A stretch of DNA of 35,621 nt. Source: a bacterium. GTDB taxonomy: Bacteria > CG03. The stretch spans positions 1-35,621 of the forward strand of contig VMTI01000114.1 in assembly GCA_013791675.1 (NCBI GenBank). The letters run 5' to 3'. Both the position numbers and the translations under genes were made by a program. Positions 19,801 to 26,778 of this stretch are shown piece after piece. A model generated the notes under the pieces. It did not search any database and was not told the origin of the DNA. It saw only the letters and a list, made by a program, of their open reading frames with translations. How positions within the stretch are numbered: the stretch's first letter is position 1; every line of letters starts with the position of its first letter.

Positions 19801-21252
19801 TACTTCCCGCTCGTTCCCAAAACCGTGAGAAACGCGATGTCATATATTTTGAATGATTTACTCGGTAAACAACACCCATTAGTAGAACAAATTGACGCCG
19901 GACTGCAGCGCGCCGTTCAGGCGGCTATTGACAACAAATTGGGGAGAGCAGTTAAAACCGAAGAAGCCCTCAACTGGCTCGGCTTTACAACCCGCGGGAG
20001 AATGATTGACGGAAATATATCGACACTCCGGGACTTGGTATATGCCGACCTGATAGGAACACTCGGATCAGCCATAAAGAATACCACGCAGGAAACACAT
20101 ATAATCGCGGAATATGGCGGAGTAAAATGGAGTCGCGCGGCCTGGCGGAGTAAAACCGCAAAAGGCAGACAGGAAACAGACGAGGCCGATATCTATACCC
20201 TCGGCGTTGGCGTTAAATTCAGCAAAGGCAAAGGCGCTATAGGCGAAGCTTCTCAAGTAATGACAACCCTGTTCAGAGCAAAAGACAAAGGCAGTCGCCA
20301 GAAGGCATACCTCTGCGGAATAATAACGGCAGAAGACTGGGTGCCTAAATATGAAGCCGGGAAGATAACGGCAGACGAATTGGCGAGCAAACTAAAATTC
20401 ACATTGAGAACAGACGCTCAATACCAAATAGGAATGATGGTTATACTGGACGACCCAAAAGCGTATACCGAACCGGTTATCAATAACCTGACAAAAAGGG
20501 TAAGAGATAAAATACTGAAACTGAAAGAAACCGACCCCATTGCCGCAAAGATATTCTATCTCGGTCACCTTTCCGGCTATTGGGCGCAAGCAATGACACA
20601 ATACCCATATTACGCCGAAGAAACGGAAGCGCTTTATCGCGGGCCGGCAGGTAAACTGCTGGGGACATTCGGAACATGGCCTCCCCGTTTTGCCGCTATG
20701 GTAAACCGGTGGGCTCACGGCGGGGCTGACGGACGCAAGGCATTCATCAGATATATCCTGCAATGGATTTTAATAATAACAGCAGGTTCGACGATGGGTA
20801 TCAATTTCAAGAAATGGATAGGCCCTGCATCGTGGAGAATAGGGAACGGTTTTGCCACTGTACTTGGTGCCCCCGGTTATCTGGCGTTGGCTATCTCAAG
20901 TTATGTAGGCAGTATTATGACCGACAGTAAATGGGATTTAACAAAAGCAAATGATTGGATGTATAAAATGAGAGGAAGTATACGCGCCCCCGGACAAAGG
21001 CAAATCAAATCAACTGTCGAAGCCCTAACCACCCCGGGATTAACAGACTGGGAAAGATTAAAGATATTCACGCAAATGCCCCAGACTGAAGAATTTTCAG
21101 AGAAGCGCCGGAAGATAAAGCGAGATGTAAAAAAGGCAATAAAAAGTAAATCAACATACCAGGGCGGAACAGTACGAACCGGATCGTCCGGCGAAACCGT
21201 GAGAAGCGGAGGAACAGTAAGCACCAGAAGCGGCGGAACCGTGAGGAGATAA
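13801..21252 (+). CDS. Giant polyvalent ejection protein: sigma-70, RadC/JAMM, Dam methylase and membrane domains
   Basis: 2483 residues. Three SADEFLGIK-type repeats (residues 4, 19, 29) lead into a Pro/Gln/Met-rich linker to about 150. Residues 555-782 look like a sigma-70 factor. Region 2 is FADLVQAGNIGTMKAY...FSTYAYKSIRSAI, and region 4 is LSERELQIIDLKYGL then DIADEFKISKTRVGQII. Residues 855-965 are RadC/JAMM-like, with Glu904, H926-N-H928-P-S-G and Asp939. Residues 1330-1640 are a Dam-type adenine methylase with WAGAK (1336), YDVFGGSG (1375) and DPPY (1531). Residues 1790-2460 are helical and ejection-like, with hydrophobic spans near 2312-2333 and 2350-2372, and the tail repeats SGGTV. 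This matches the polyvalent-protein concept: one virion chain injected with the DNA. Processing into fragments is possible. Confidence 0.88.
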   Translation: MALSADEFLGIKPKRKAQSADAFLGIKPSADEFLGIQEEQTPKPYAGLTPEQIQVEKERQRQAGTMPQTPQEQFIPMPEGGPRRDVFQQPPQIQPPIAQAPGAIQIPQAMQMPTPQQQGMQMPSMPVPQQMQPQPGPQMLPEQVEQLRQSVQPGEMAKMMWQGAVEGGATAASGFTGIYKVGEQIIKGEDLLTSMQTATDAIQKGQTLGDLLREGYEPQTKSVFQNFVAYAGRDLTAWALDTITNPKELAELYLWSKGIGMIRRAGVTGVNAIAEKFVDSPGVLGKLSRAGLAERKLADVLPKYTEADAVAIRKFFYNVDNKFGRGAADRVWRSLYEKGKTWEKSRVTSLIQKIKGAGAEKRTELLAKEILGQVKKAPVQRVSEGITGGEVKARLGQWGGGGIGKIKTPKGASTALEQIDDLIKTRASLPTKPTAEMPNPDAVLNDITGAINSAVKAAGEYFKSVGEEAFRYASGETLKNKIIDLVKKNPELREHLDIQVLMPAAVSPAAKPAEVKPAIVSEEAPEEEYVAPTAEQEETARILGTAELTKEEIAQGKQASVGRLISSIAKTEQRGNPSISFADLVQAGNIGTMKAYKNYIPGETKFSTYAYKSIRSAIREEIARQKNLITYPQSVRRKLNRVYKAIFEIQQDTGIVDRIPPTSRIAARTGMLNKEIDELLSTQLTRMEKLEQQEEGQKTTYIETLPGTEARQVEITEIKDRVSHLTKGLSERELQIIDLKYGLTSGSTMNVRDIADEFKISKTRVGQIIDIAISKMKARAGITTEATDEQITMLFEHKRALTETVQTELTFGTTKKRDAGALEMIKNMDLNKEREQVVLKEIKIKHIKTEGWKITDDKSAVKFVNLIRHPGIEHFTIIYTDKTGKIITYKVFSSGAVDYVDVKELYPILSRDMKADPNIVNFWIGHNHPSGNPEASTNDRILMKALTKIPKFAGHIITDHKTYTSIGKDGSERLKQQTQKLEDWSGVESSIKSINDIANSFMALTNKDAKMAVAILTTKQQNTIAAELINEKDLSKEMLDKLEKKYGASNITIVSNFNIKNPESAGIKKSKWVTEYNIYNREKKKITAELAEPAFRVAEDEKDNLGDFSYLHTPEETDILTPTNEEIQREWAGITREALNIWNKERETNFFYMIEHGENPFGVTGSEDPSLPPPQRAWIADGLGGEWDALPDFVKKKLNQADIRSKAYKATHADTGGTDRYTESMGIDDFNTVIDALHKVKPIGKRPTVAGPVDHDFINHYFTSPEGQKALRDNREGGITSKDVKEEIARMARIMIQWDEQAPIIQPTGNSKVPVAVYRRTVENTQFKKDNSPMQWAGAKDQMLGYILNILGLPSELNKVTAAGLEKLSRFEYVYDVFGGSGYMTLLAQELFKDAETNLNELDADMQKIWATIKTNPEGVKARIAELSTWIHMPMKSVPVDWWNHLKEKFGKYYWATDELWTAATILKNNTGRDTTTKISPTKVHEIWNSITPYSRKLNKANIEQRDAIEIIDEALKFPQNKAEKTLLILDPPYLWTSGYKHGANFERPAGFMELLDKLEQLNKKGISFMFFNSEPASVFPRVIYDWSQYLKFDEMQRRLNELAEMPGMTVLRMVAPAGVASSKFVPRKEIIITNLETGGYKAGKIKKLPWSKVSDYIKVTKIGIELIGQEIKGAPIENPLTTKQKRMIAVLAKNTPFQWEGDYTHEFRQFAERTIGKKRLTLMTETEGKELISAIMKYKKINREITNRTRTMNMSPALLKQQIHSIFPDKRRISELNDEQLKILNESLTLYEHTESVPMLHLIRYTSDWLGTWAGRQKSPAAMNLYHSFKSLEANTKDGREWRLKLIQQFREVFEGMNAKQREKIFNFMHRPKGTTMAEFMAERETYGLTDAEKKAALQARELWNRLFKAAGMKGERYWKEYQPLIFRMLKDPDTVIKEFRHLPKKEVEMFFEKQRIAEGDFILAGAEQLTDPIELFEIYSAGVVKKKYIWPAAANVEKYFPLVPKTVRNAMSYILNDLLGKQHPLVEQIDAGLQRAVQAAIDNKLGRAVKTEEALNWLGFTTRGRMIDGNISTLRDLVYADLIGTLGSAIKNTTQETHIIAEYGGVKWSRAAWRSKTAKGRQETDEADIYTLGVGVKFSKGKGAIGEASQVMTTLFRAKDKGSRQKAYLCGIITAEDWVPKYEAGKITADELASKLKFTLRTDAQYQIGMMVILDDPKAYTEPVINNLTKRVRDKILKLKETDPIAAKIFYLGHLSGYWAQAMTQYPYYAEETEALYRGPAGKLLGTFGTWPPRFAAMVNRWAHGGADGRKAFIRYILQWILIITAGSTMGINFKKWIGPASWRIGNGFATVLGAPGYLALAISSYVGSIMTDSKWDLTKANDWMYKMRGSIRAPGQRQIKSTVEALTTPGLTDWERLKIFTQMPQTEEFSEKRRKIKRDVKKAIKSKSTYQGGTVRTGSSGETVRSGGTVSTRSGGTVRR

Positions 21253-21255
21253 AAT

Positions 21256-21423
21256 ATGGCACTATGGACAATAACAACCCGCGACACGACTGACTGGCCG
21301 TTGAGCAAAAGAGGCGGCTGGTTCACGGGGCAGTGGTTTATATCCGGTTGGTTTTCACCAGACGGTGTAATCGATAAATGGACAAAGACAGTAAAATCTG
21401 TTATAAGCTGGGTAGTAAAATAA
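21256..21423 (+). CDS. Small tryptophan-rich protein (55 aa)
   Basis: The frame starts three bases after the giant gene and ends just before the AAAGGAGG site of the next gene. It has seven Trp residues in 55, several in GW or QW pairs (GGWFTGQWFISGWFS), and a short C-terminal amphipathic helix (KWTKTVKSVISWVVK). The Trp-rich, beta-hairpin-like sequence could sit at a membrane interface or in a virion part. The upstream ribosome site is weak (GAGGAGATAAAAT). No family is recognised. Confidence 0.6.
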   Translation: MALWTITTRDTTDWPLSKRGGWFTGQWFISGWFSPDGVIDKWTKTVKSVISWVVK

Positions 21424-21435
21424 AGGAGGCGGAAT

Positions 21436-21726
21436 ATGGCAGGCATCGACACGACTAACGGATATTTTAGAAAGCCGGCGTACGGCACATCCGGCGAAGC
21501 AGAGAAAGCCCTGTTTGACGCAGCTCTCGACCGCGCGGATGCGGAAATAGCATCACTAAAAGCCAGACTTGACGGGGGCGAAATAAGACGCCTGACGACC
21601 GCTCAAATACAGGCGATATGTTCCGGCGGAGACGCCACAAAAGTAAGGATATTTTTTAACACCTCCCGGGGAACGGAGGGCACTTTGGAAATGTGGATTG
21701 GGTGGTCGCTTGCGAAGCCGCTATAG
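21436..21726 (+). CDS. Hypothetical small protein with a coiled-coil segment
   Basis: 96 residues. Residues 20-50 (AEKALFDAALDRADAEIASLKARLDG) form a heptad-like helix. The C-terminal half is beta-rich (VRIFFNTSRGTEGTLEMWIGWS). This shape would suit a small oligomeric fibre base or tail-tip connector in front of the fibre gene that follows 9 bases later. AAAGGAGG lies at the right distance from the ATG. No known family is recognised. Confidence 0.6.
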   Translation: MAGIDTTNGYFRKPAYGTSGEAEKALFDAALDRADAEIASLKARLDGGEIRRLTTAQIQAICSGGDATKVRIFFNTSRGTEGTLEMWIGWSLAKPL

Positions 21727-21735
21727 GAGATATAT

Positions 21736-23964
21736 ATGAAAAAAATACTGCTCGGTTTATTTTTATCTGTAGCGATATTATCGGCATGGTCTGACTCATT
21801 TTATCAGCCCGTTTACAACGACACTACCACACCGACAACTGTCGATTACCATGTGGCCGGCAGATTCTTCATAGGCCCGTCAACATATACATATGGCGTA
21901 GCGATATCATCATGGCAGATACGACTGCAGGACGGCACAATCATAACCTCAACGGCGGCATTCGCAGGAGCGGATAACCTAACATCTGAAATAGCAAGAG
22001 CAACCGCAAGAGAGAATGACATAGCAGTATCCACCGGAAATATACAAACGGACTTAGACATCGCAGAGGCGCGGCTTGTTTCCGTGGGAGTGGATACCGG
22101 CACGATAAAGGCGGCGCTGAACGCGGAAATTACGGATACCGATACAAACTTCGGGAATGTAGCCATAGATACCACGACATTGGGGACTGACCTTACTACC
22201 GAAATATCTGACAGGCAGACAGGTGATAGCGACCTCGGTTATTCTACGGGAGTTATAAGCGGGCAGATAGACAGTTTGCAAACACAAATATCAAATAATG
22301 ATGACGCGATAGAGGCACTCGGCGTAAGCACAGGCACAATATATGCGGCATTGCAGTCAACAGGTGCGGCTCTCTCCGCGGAGATTACAAGGGCGACCGA
22401 TAGGGAAAATGATATAGCCGTAGGCACAGGAACAAATAAAACGGCAATAGATTTGAATACATCGGGCGTTGCTGATTTGCGTGTTTCAACGGGCACGAAT
22501 TATGCGGCGATAAATTCTACGGCGGCGGCATTGACGGCGGAGATAGCAAGGGCGGTTGCGAGAGAAAACAATATAGCGTATTCAACGGGAACAACCTATG
22601 CGGCGTTGCAGGCGACATTCACATATTTGAATGAATATAAACTTGGAGTAACAGCGAAAGCCGCGGACAGCGAATTACTTGCCGGCAGGAATTACGACGC
22701 TTTTGTTTCTACTATGGGCGATACGATGAGCGGAGATTTAATTATAGAAGGATATGCGAATCCGATGAGCAACAGAAAATCGCTGATGTTAAAAGACAAG
22801 TATAGTGGTTTTGGCGGAACAATTACGGTGGACAGTGAGGGATTAAAAGTAATTAGTTCTGGGCAGTTAATACTTTATGGCGAGGATACAGCAGGTTTAT
22901 ATATCACATCTGACGGATGCGTTTTTCTAAAAAATGTGGAATTTGACCCCAATTTAACTCTAAGTATGAACGAAGGAAAAATCACAAACATCTCCACATC
23001 CCCCGTAAACAACGGCGACGCCTCAACAAAGGGCTACACGGATTACGCTATAATGAAGGCGACGGACGCAATCGGCGGCGGTTCAGGTGATATGACAAAA
23101 GCCGTCTATGATACCGACGCAAATAATGTCGTTGACAATGTTCAAAAGCGATATGTTTATTTCTCAAAAGTGGGAGAACTCTCATCTTTTACCGGAGATA
23201 GTTGGGGAAGTGATTTTAGACTTTTGCCGGATACCTACACCCTTACAAAAGCGTATATTATGCAGGGGTCGACAGGAACAACAGATACTATTATACACGT
23301 CGGAAATCAGGATAATCTTGAGATAGCGGCGTTCACAATTCCGGTGGGAGCTGATTGCGTAGAATTATCAACGAGCGTGGTTTTTAATAAATGCGATATA
23401 ATAAATTATCACATAGACGATATAGCAACTCCGACAAACTTAATGGTATGGAACGCCGGATTTGAGGACTCTCAAACAGGCGTAGCGGGTTCATCGTGGA
23501 CAGAATTAGGAACAGCGGAGAGTATAGGCAGGCAATCAGATTTTGCGCACAAAGGAACTTATTCCTGCCGCTTTGATAATTTAACGACTTCCTATTCTGG
23601 CAGGTGGATAGCATATTCCACGGTCACAATAACAGCGACGGAAACCTATACTGTATCGGCTTGGTTCAGGACGAATTACGCCACCACTACTAATATACGA
23701 TTGTATATTGACCTGTTTGACGCAGGCAATAATCTTGTCGGAACAGTGACAAGCGGAGCGACTAATTTAACAAGCGATAGCACGTGGGGGGGAATTTCAA
23801 TATCAACGACAGCGGCGAGCAATGTTACGCAGGGAAGATTAAATATAGACGCAAACGAAAGTATAAATAACGATGCCGAAGTATGGATAGACCAATGCCT
23901 TGTGGGTATAAATATCCCTGCTATCAGTAATCTTGCTATAACGCTGGAGCTTGAAAAGCAATGA
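21736..23964 (+). CDS. Tail fibre-like adhesin with signal peptide and carbohydrate-binding-like C-terminus
   Basis: 742 residues. It begins with a signal peptide (KKILLGLFLSVAILSAWS). Residues about 75-300 contain four helical repeats beginning near 81, 153, 213 and 266, each like LTAEIARAVARENNIAYSTG, suggesting a trimeric coiled-coil stalk. A short segment with DTMSGDLIIEG and DGDASTKGYTD-like motifs, common in phage fibres, follows. Residues 563-735 read as a jelly-roll carbohydrate-binding module: NAGFEDS, GSSWTELG, KGTYSCRF, TYTVSAWFRT, EVWIDQCLVGI. This end probably binds host surface sugar. The signal peptide is odd for a virion fibre. The stop overlaps the next gene by 4 bases. Confidence 0.68.
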   Translation: MKKILLGLFLSVAILSAWSDSFYQPVYNDTTTPTTVDYHVAGRFFIGPSTYTYGVAISSWQIRLQDGTIITSTAAFAGADNLTSEIARATARENDIAVSTGNIQTDLDIAEARLVSVGVDTGTIKAALNAEITDTDTNFGNVAIDTTTLGTDLTTEISDRQTGDSDLGYSTGVISGQIDSLQTQISNNDDAIEALGVSTGTIYAALQSTGAALSAEITRATDRENDIAVGTGTNKTAIDLNTSGVADLRVSTGTNYAAINSTAAALTAEIARAVARENNIAYSTGTTYAALQATFTYLNEYKLGVTAKAADSELLAGRNYDAFVSTMGDTMSGDLIIEGYANPMSNRKSLMLKDKYSGFGGTITVDSEGLKVISSGQLILYGEDTAGLYITSDGCVFLKNVEFDPNLTLSMNEGKITNISTSPVNNGDASTKGYTDYAIMKATDAIGGGSGDMTKAVYDTDANNVVDNVQKRYVYFSKVGELSSFTGDSWGSDFRLLPDTYTLTKAYIMQGSTGTTDTIIHVGNQDNLEIAAFTIPVGADCVELSTSVVFNKCDIINYHIDDIATPTNLMVWNAGFEDSQTGVAGSSWTELGTAESIGRQSDFAHKGTYSCRFDNLTTSYSGRWIAYSTVTITATETYTVSAWFRTNYATTTNIRLYIDLFDAGNNLVGTVTSGATNLTSDSTWGGISISTTAASNVTQGRLNIDANESINNDAEVWIDQCLVGINIPAISNLAITLELEKQ

Positions 23965-24311
23965 AAAAACTATTTACTCTTTTAGCATTATTTTTTCTTG
24001 CCTTATTTTCTATTGCGGCGAGGGCATCTCAATGGAGTAAAGTTAGAAAAGCATACTTAAAAGCTCATCCTGTTTGCGAGGTTTGCGGTAGTAAGAAAAA
24101 ATTACAGGTTCATCATATAATTCCTTACGCAGAGGATAAGTCGCTGGAGCTTGAGCCGAGCAACCTAATAACGCTTTGCAGTCGGTGTCATTTGATTTTT
24201 GGACACTTTGGAAACTACAAAACATATAATCCTTTTGTTCGGGAAGACGCCGAATGGTTTAGAAAAAGAATGAAAAACGCGAAGATTATTGACGGAGATT
24301 TAGAAACGTGA
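23961..24311 (+). CDS. HNH endonuclease with an N-terminal signal peptide
   Basis: 116 residues. The HNH core is complete: Cys39-x2-Cys42, His51-His52, Asn68 and Cys73-x2-Cys76-His77. The cysteines bind a structural zinc, and the His/Asn set coordinates the catalytic metal that nicks DNA. The first 22 residues form a hydrophobic signal ending ARA-S, a normal signal-peptidase site, so the nuclease would be exported to the periplasm or outside. HNH proteins next to phage packaging genes help cut concatemers in the cytoplasm; this one sits in the fibre-lysis region. It may degrade host or rival DNA after export. The hydrophobic stretch could also be a membrane anchor. Confidence 0.8.
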   Translation: MKKLFTLLALFFLALFSIAARASQWSKVRKAYLKAHPVCEVCGSKKKLQVHHIIPYAEDKSLELEPSNLITLCSRCHLIFGHFGNYKTYNPFVREDAEWFRKRMKNAKIIDGDLET

Positions 24312-24490
24312 TTGCCGACGAAATACGGGAACGGTTGGAAAAAATAGAGAAGGCCCTCGAACGCCTCGATATGGGGAATGTTATTTACAAGGAATTGACG
24401 GGTCATTATAATCGGCTGAAGGATGATATGAAAAAAGATATCGATGAGATAAAAAAAATACTTGATGGAGGTGATGATGGCGACACTTAA
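24308..24490 (+). CDS. Small coiled-coil protein of the lysis region, GTG start
   Basis: 60 residues starting at GTG in a GTGA overlap with the HNH stop. The sequence is one long charged helix with heptads (IRERLEKIEKALERLDM, RLKDDMKKDIDEIKKIL), ending DGGDDGDT. It could be a partner of the membrane protein encoded next, whose C-terminal part is also a coiled coil and whose gene overlaps this one. No known family is recognised. Confidence 0.6.
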   Translation: MIADEIRERLEKIEKALERLDMGNVIYKELTGHYNRLKDDMKKDIDEIKKILDGGDDGDT

Positions 24491-24716
24491 ATTGAACGGT
24501 TACGCCCCGTGGCTTATGCTGATACTTGTTTTAGCGACAACGGCGGGGGCAATTCTGGTAAAAACCGGGGGCGTAAAAGAACGGATAAACAACAATTCCG
24601 CGCGAATATCCGGCAACACGGCTGACATAAAAGAATTGGACAAAATCTTCAATACTACGATAAAGCAAATATCAGAGGACTTGGGAAAGATTAAGCAGGC
24701 AGTGGGGGTTAAATGA
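24477..24716 (+). CDS. Small membrane protein, holin-like candidate
   Basis: 79 residues from the ATG at 24477, chosen because GGAGG lies 5 bases upstream; earlier in-frame starts at 24462 and 24474 are poorly spaced. One transmembrane helix (PWLMLILVLATTAGAILV) is followed by a coiled-coil C-terminus (SARISGNTADIKELDKIF, then LGKIKQAV). This is the layout of pinholin-like or haemolysin XhlA-like lysis proteins. It overlaps the coiled-coil gene upstream and is ATGA-coupled to a 27-residue membrane peptide, with the endolysin just after. The holin role is inferred from this setting. Confidence 0.6.
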   Translation: MATLKLNGYAPWLMLILVLATTAGAILVKTGGVKERINNNSARISGNTADIKELDKIFNTTIKQISEDLGKIKQAVGVK

Positions 24717-24796
24717 TTTTCAATATCCCGGAATTTTGGTATAGTGTAGCAGGGGCATTGATTGTTGTATACGCAATAAGGAGTTTACTGAAATGA
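24713..24796 (+). CDS. 27-residue single-span membrane microprotein
   Basis: The frame reads MIFNIPEFWYS then a hydrophobic span (VAGALIVVYAI) and a basic end (RSLLK). It has ATGA overlaps with both the gene before and the gene after. The position between a holin candidate and the endolysin, together with double coupling, makes a true lysis microprotein likely. It could be a second holin or antiholin. It is too short for normal gene callers. Confidence 0.6.
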   Translation: MIFNIPEFWYSVAGALIVVYAIRSLLK

Positions 24797-25176
24797 CGAC
24801 AGAACAATGGATGACGATTAAGCATTTCACCTATCGTGAATTTGTATCACCAGATACCGGCGAGGAGAATATGGATTATCGTATGGTTCATTTTCTTGAT
24901 ATTATGAGGCAGATATTAGGCTTTCCGATAGTGATAACCAGCGGGTATAGAACGCCGGAATATAATGCGAAGATTGGCGGAGTGGCGGACAGCGCCCATT
25001 TGCGCGGACTGGCGGTTGATATAAAATGCGTGAGCTCATTTACGCGCTGGAAGATAGTAAATTTTGTTATGAATTGGTATAATGGCGTAGAGGTAAGAAG
25101 GGCTGGGATTGGCGATACTTTTCTGCATATCGATATAGACAGCAGTTTGCCAAATCCCGTGATGTGGACATATTAA
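24793..25176 (+). CDS. Endolysin, M15-type peptidase
   Basis: 127 residues. The zinc site of the M15_3 peptidase family is complete: SAHLRGLAVDI gives His69 and Asp76, and FLHIDID gives His112. SGYRTPEYNAKIGG is the conserved block before it. Relatives cut peptide bonds in peptidoglycan stems or cross-links. No signal peptide is present, so it would reach the wall through holins, which fits the small membrane proteins encoded just upstream. The start lies in an ATGA overlap. Confidence 0.88.
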   Translation: MTTEQWMTIKHFTYREFVSPDTGEENMDYRMVHFLDIMRQILGFPIVITSGYRTPEYNAKIGGVADSAHLRGLAVDIKCVSSFTRWKIVNFVMNWYNGVEVRRAGIGDTFLHIDIDSSLPNPVMWTY

Positions 25177-25186
25177 GGAGGATATT

Positions 25187-25639
25187 ATGAAAATTGAAAT
25201 TGACATGAAGATTGTGAAAGATTTGGTGGCTCACATGAAAGAGCAGCTCGGCACGGCAGAAATGAAAAACAAATTCCTGCAAATCCGTACGGACTGGAAG
25301 GCCAATCCCCTGAAAGTCAAAGGATCCATCAAAGACTTCCTCGCGCAAATGCAGATAAAATTCGCTATGGTCGACATCTTCGTCACCACGGTTATGGCCG
25401 CCGCCGACAAAGCCTCGGCATTCTTCAAGGGAATAGGGCAAATAGACCCCAAAACAAAGACCGGGGCCGAATGCCTCGAGGCCGGAGCGCTATTCCTGGA
25501 CAGCGTGGTTAAATTCCCCATGTCCTTCACCGGCCGGCTCCTCGAAATGTTCGACAAGAAAATATTTTACTTCCTGCTCCAACTGTTCTTCTACTTCCAC
25601 AAAAAGAAGAAAAATGACGGCTATGTGATAGAGATATAA
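25187..25639 (+). CDS. Hypothetical lysis-region protein
   Basis: 150 residues, not recognised. It is helical with a central hydrophobic stretch (FAMVDIFVTTVMAAADKASAFF) and an aromatic, hydrophobic segment near the end (FYFLLQLFFYFHKKKKN), so membrane contact is possible. A strong AAGGAGG site precedes it, and the next gene starts 3 bases after its stop. It sits between the endolysin and a signal-peptide protein, so a role in lysis or lysis timing is plausible but unproven. Confidence 0.55.
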   Translation: MKIEIDMKIVKDLVAHMKEQLGTAEMKNKFLQIRTDWKANPLKVKGSIKDFLAQMQIKFAMVDIFVTTVMAAADKASAFFKGIGQIDPKTKTGAECLEAGALFLDSVVKFPMSFTGRLLEMFDKKIFYFLLQLFFYFHKKKKNDGYVIEI

Positions 25640-25641
25640 CC

Positions 25642-26133
25642 ATGAAAAAGTTTACATATTATCTGGTAGCGATAGCTCTGTTTTCAACACAATGCCACGC
25701 ATGGTCATGGTTCGGCGCCGAATTCAAGAACGAAATGACCAAGCAGCAGAACAGCACCAACAAGCGCCTATCCGATATTAAGGCCGGAATCAATGATGTT
25801 CAGCTTAAGCTCGGAAATATCTCGCTGTCTCTCCAGGCCCAGGCAAACGCCACCGCAAAGGTTCAAGCCGGAATCGACAAGAGCAATACGCAGAGCGCCG
25901 GCCGCGATATTATCTCAACAGAGAACAACAGCACAGAACTGATGCTTAAAATCTTTGAGGGCGTCTCGGCCTTGTTTCTCGCAATGTTCGCTTTCATGAA
26001 GGCCCGCGTAAATGTGCTCTCGAAACAGAACGAATATCTTACCGAAAGCCGAAAAAAATATCAGGATCGCTTTCTGAAACTGCTTTCCCCGGAATACGAA
26101 AAACTCGTAGACAAGGAAAATCCCGAATCGTAG
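25642..26133 (+). CDS. Exported membrane-associated protein, spanin-like candidate
   Basis: 163 residues. A signal peptide (KKFTYYLVAIALFSTQCHA) probably cleaves after residue 20, leaving WSWFGAEF. A helical region (about 25-95) with repeated Asn/Gln/Lys follows, then a hydrophobic helix (LMLKIFEGVSALFLAMFAFM, near 110-130) and a charged coiled coil. A protein anchored in the membrane with a periplasmic coiled coil after an endolysin gene could act like a spanin that joins the two membranes in the last step of lysis. It has no lipobox of the normal kind. It is the last gene before the long gap. Confidence 0.5.
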   Translation: MKKFTYYLVAIALFSTQCHAWSWFGAEFKNEMTKQQNSTNKRLSDIKAGINDVQLKLGNISLSLQAQANATAKVQAGIDKSNTQSAGRDIISTENNSTELMLKIFEGVSALFLAMFAFMKARVNVLSKQNEYLTESRKKYQDRFLKLLSPEYEKLVDKENPES

Positions 26134-26457
26134 AACGAAAAAAAAGAAAACCCCCGCAACAACCGAAAATCTTTCTCACCCCCCTACCCCCCAGACGCTT
26201 TCGCATTCTGTTCTATTATGTGTCAGATTACCGGATTTGTCCAGCCCAACATCAAAATCCAAACATAAATTCCCCGATTTCACTCACAAATCAACAGAAA
26301 CCCCTCAAATTCGCTGTTTAAGCCACTTTCCCCCATTCAACGAGTAACGAGCCGATACTTTAACCATTATGCGAAATTTAAACCATAAAACCCCCCATAG
26401 CTTTTGAAATTAAACCAATGTCAAGACCCCCTCTTTGGCACTGGATGGCATATTATA

Positions 26458-26516
26458 GGGGTGTACCACGGTTCATCACTCGACCCAGTGCGCCCTATAT
26501 GGCGAGCCGACACCCC
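26458..26516 (+). ncRNA. Candidate structured RNA (four nested or branched helices)
   Basis: GGGGTGT (26458-26464) pairs with ACACCCC (26510-26516). Inside, after an ACCA bulge, CGGTTC (26469-26474) pairs with GAGCCG (26504-26509) with one wobble. Within that lie two hairpins: CACT/AGTG (26477-26480 with 26487-26490) and GCC/GGC (26492-26494 with 26501-26503). The helices account for most of the 59 bases. The helices are seen; an RNA function is inferred. It matches no riboswitch or ribozyme core that I can name. Confidence 0.42.
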
Positions 26517-26778
26517 CCTCCCCCCCCTATGCAATGAGCAGAACAACGGCGACCGCGAAAGGACAGCACCAGGATCGCAGCACTACACACAGCACAGCAC
26601 AGGGCAGGGGCAGGCAATACAGGGTAGAGCCGGTTCGTAATACGCACGAGGTCGAGCACAGAGGCACGAACGACAGCGACGGCAGACACAGACACGCGGG
26701 AGAAGGCGAGCACAACAGACAGCAAGCGAAGCAGGGCAGTAGCGATAACGGCGGGGAGAGCGTGAAAATCAAGGCGTC

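Noticed and set aside
20901..21488. 195-codon minus-strand frame over the end of the giant gene
   Set aside because: It is antisense to a clearly coding region and to two small genes, with no motif.
26435..26450. TGGCAC...GGCAT resembling a sigma-54 promoter
   Set aside because: The GG and GC elements are 9 bases apart instead of 10, and no activator site is evident.
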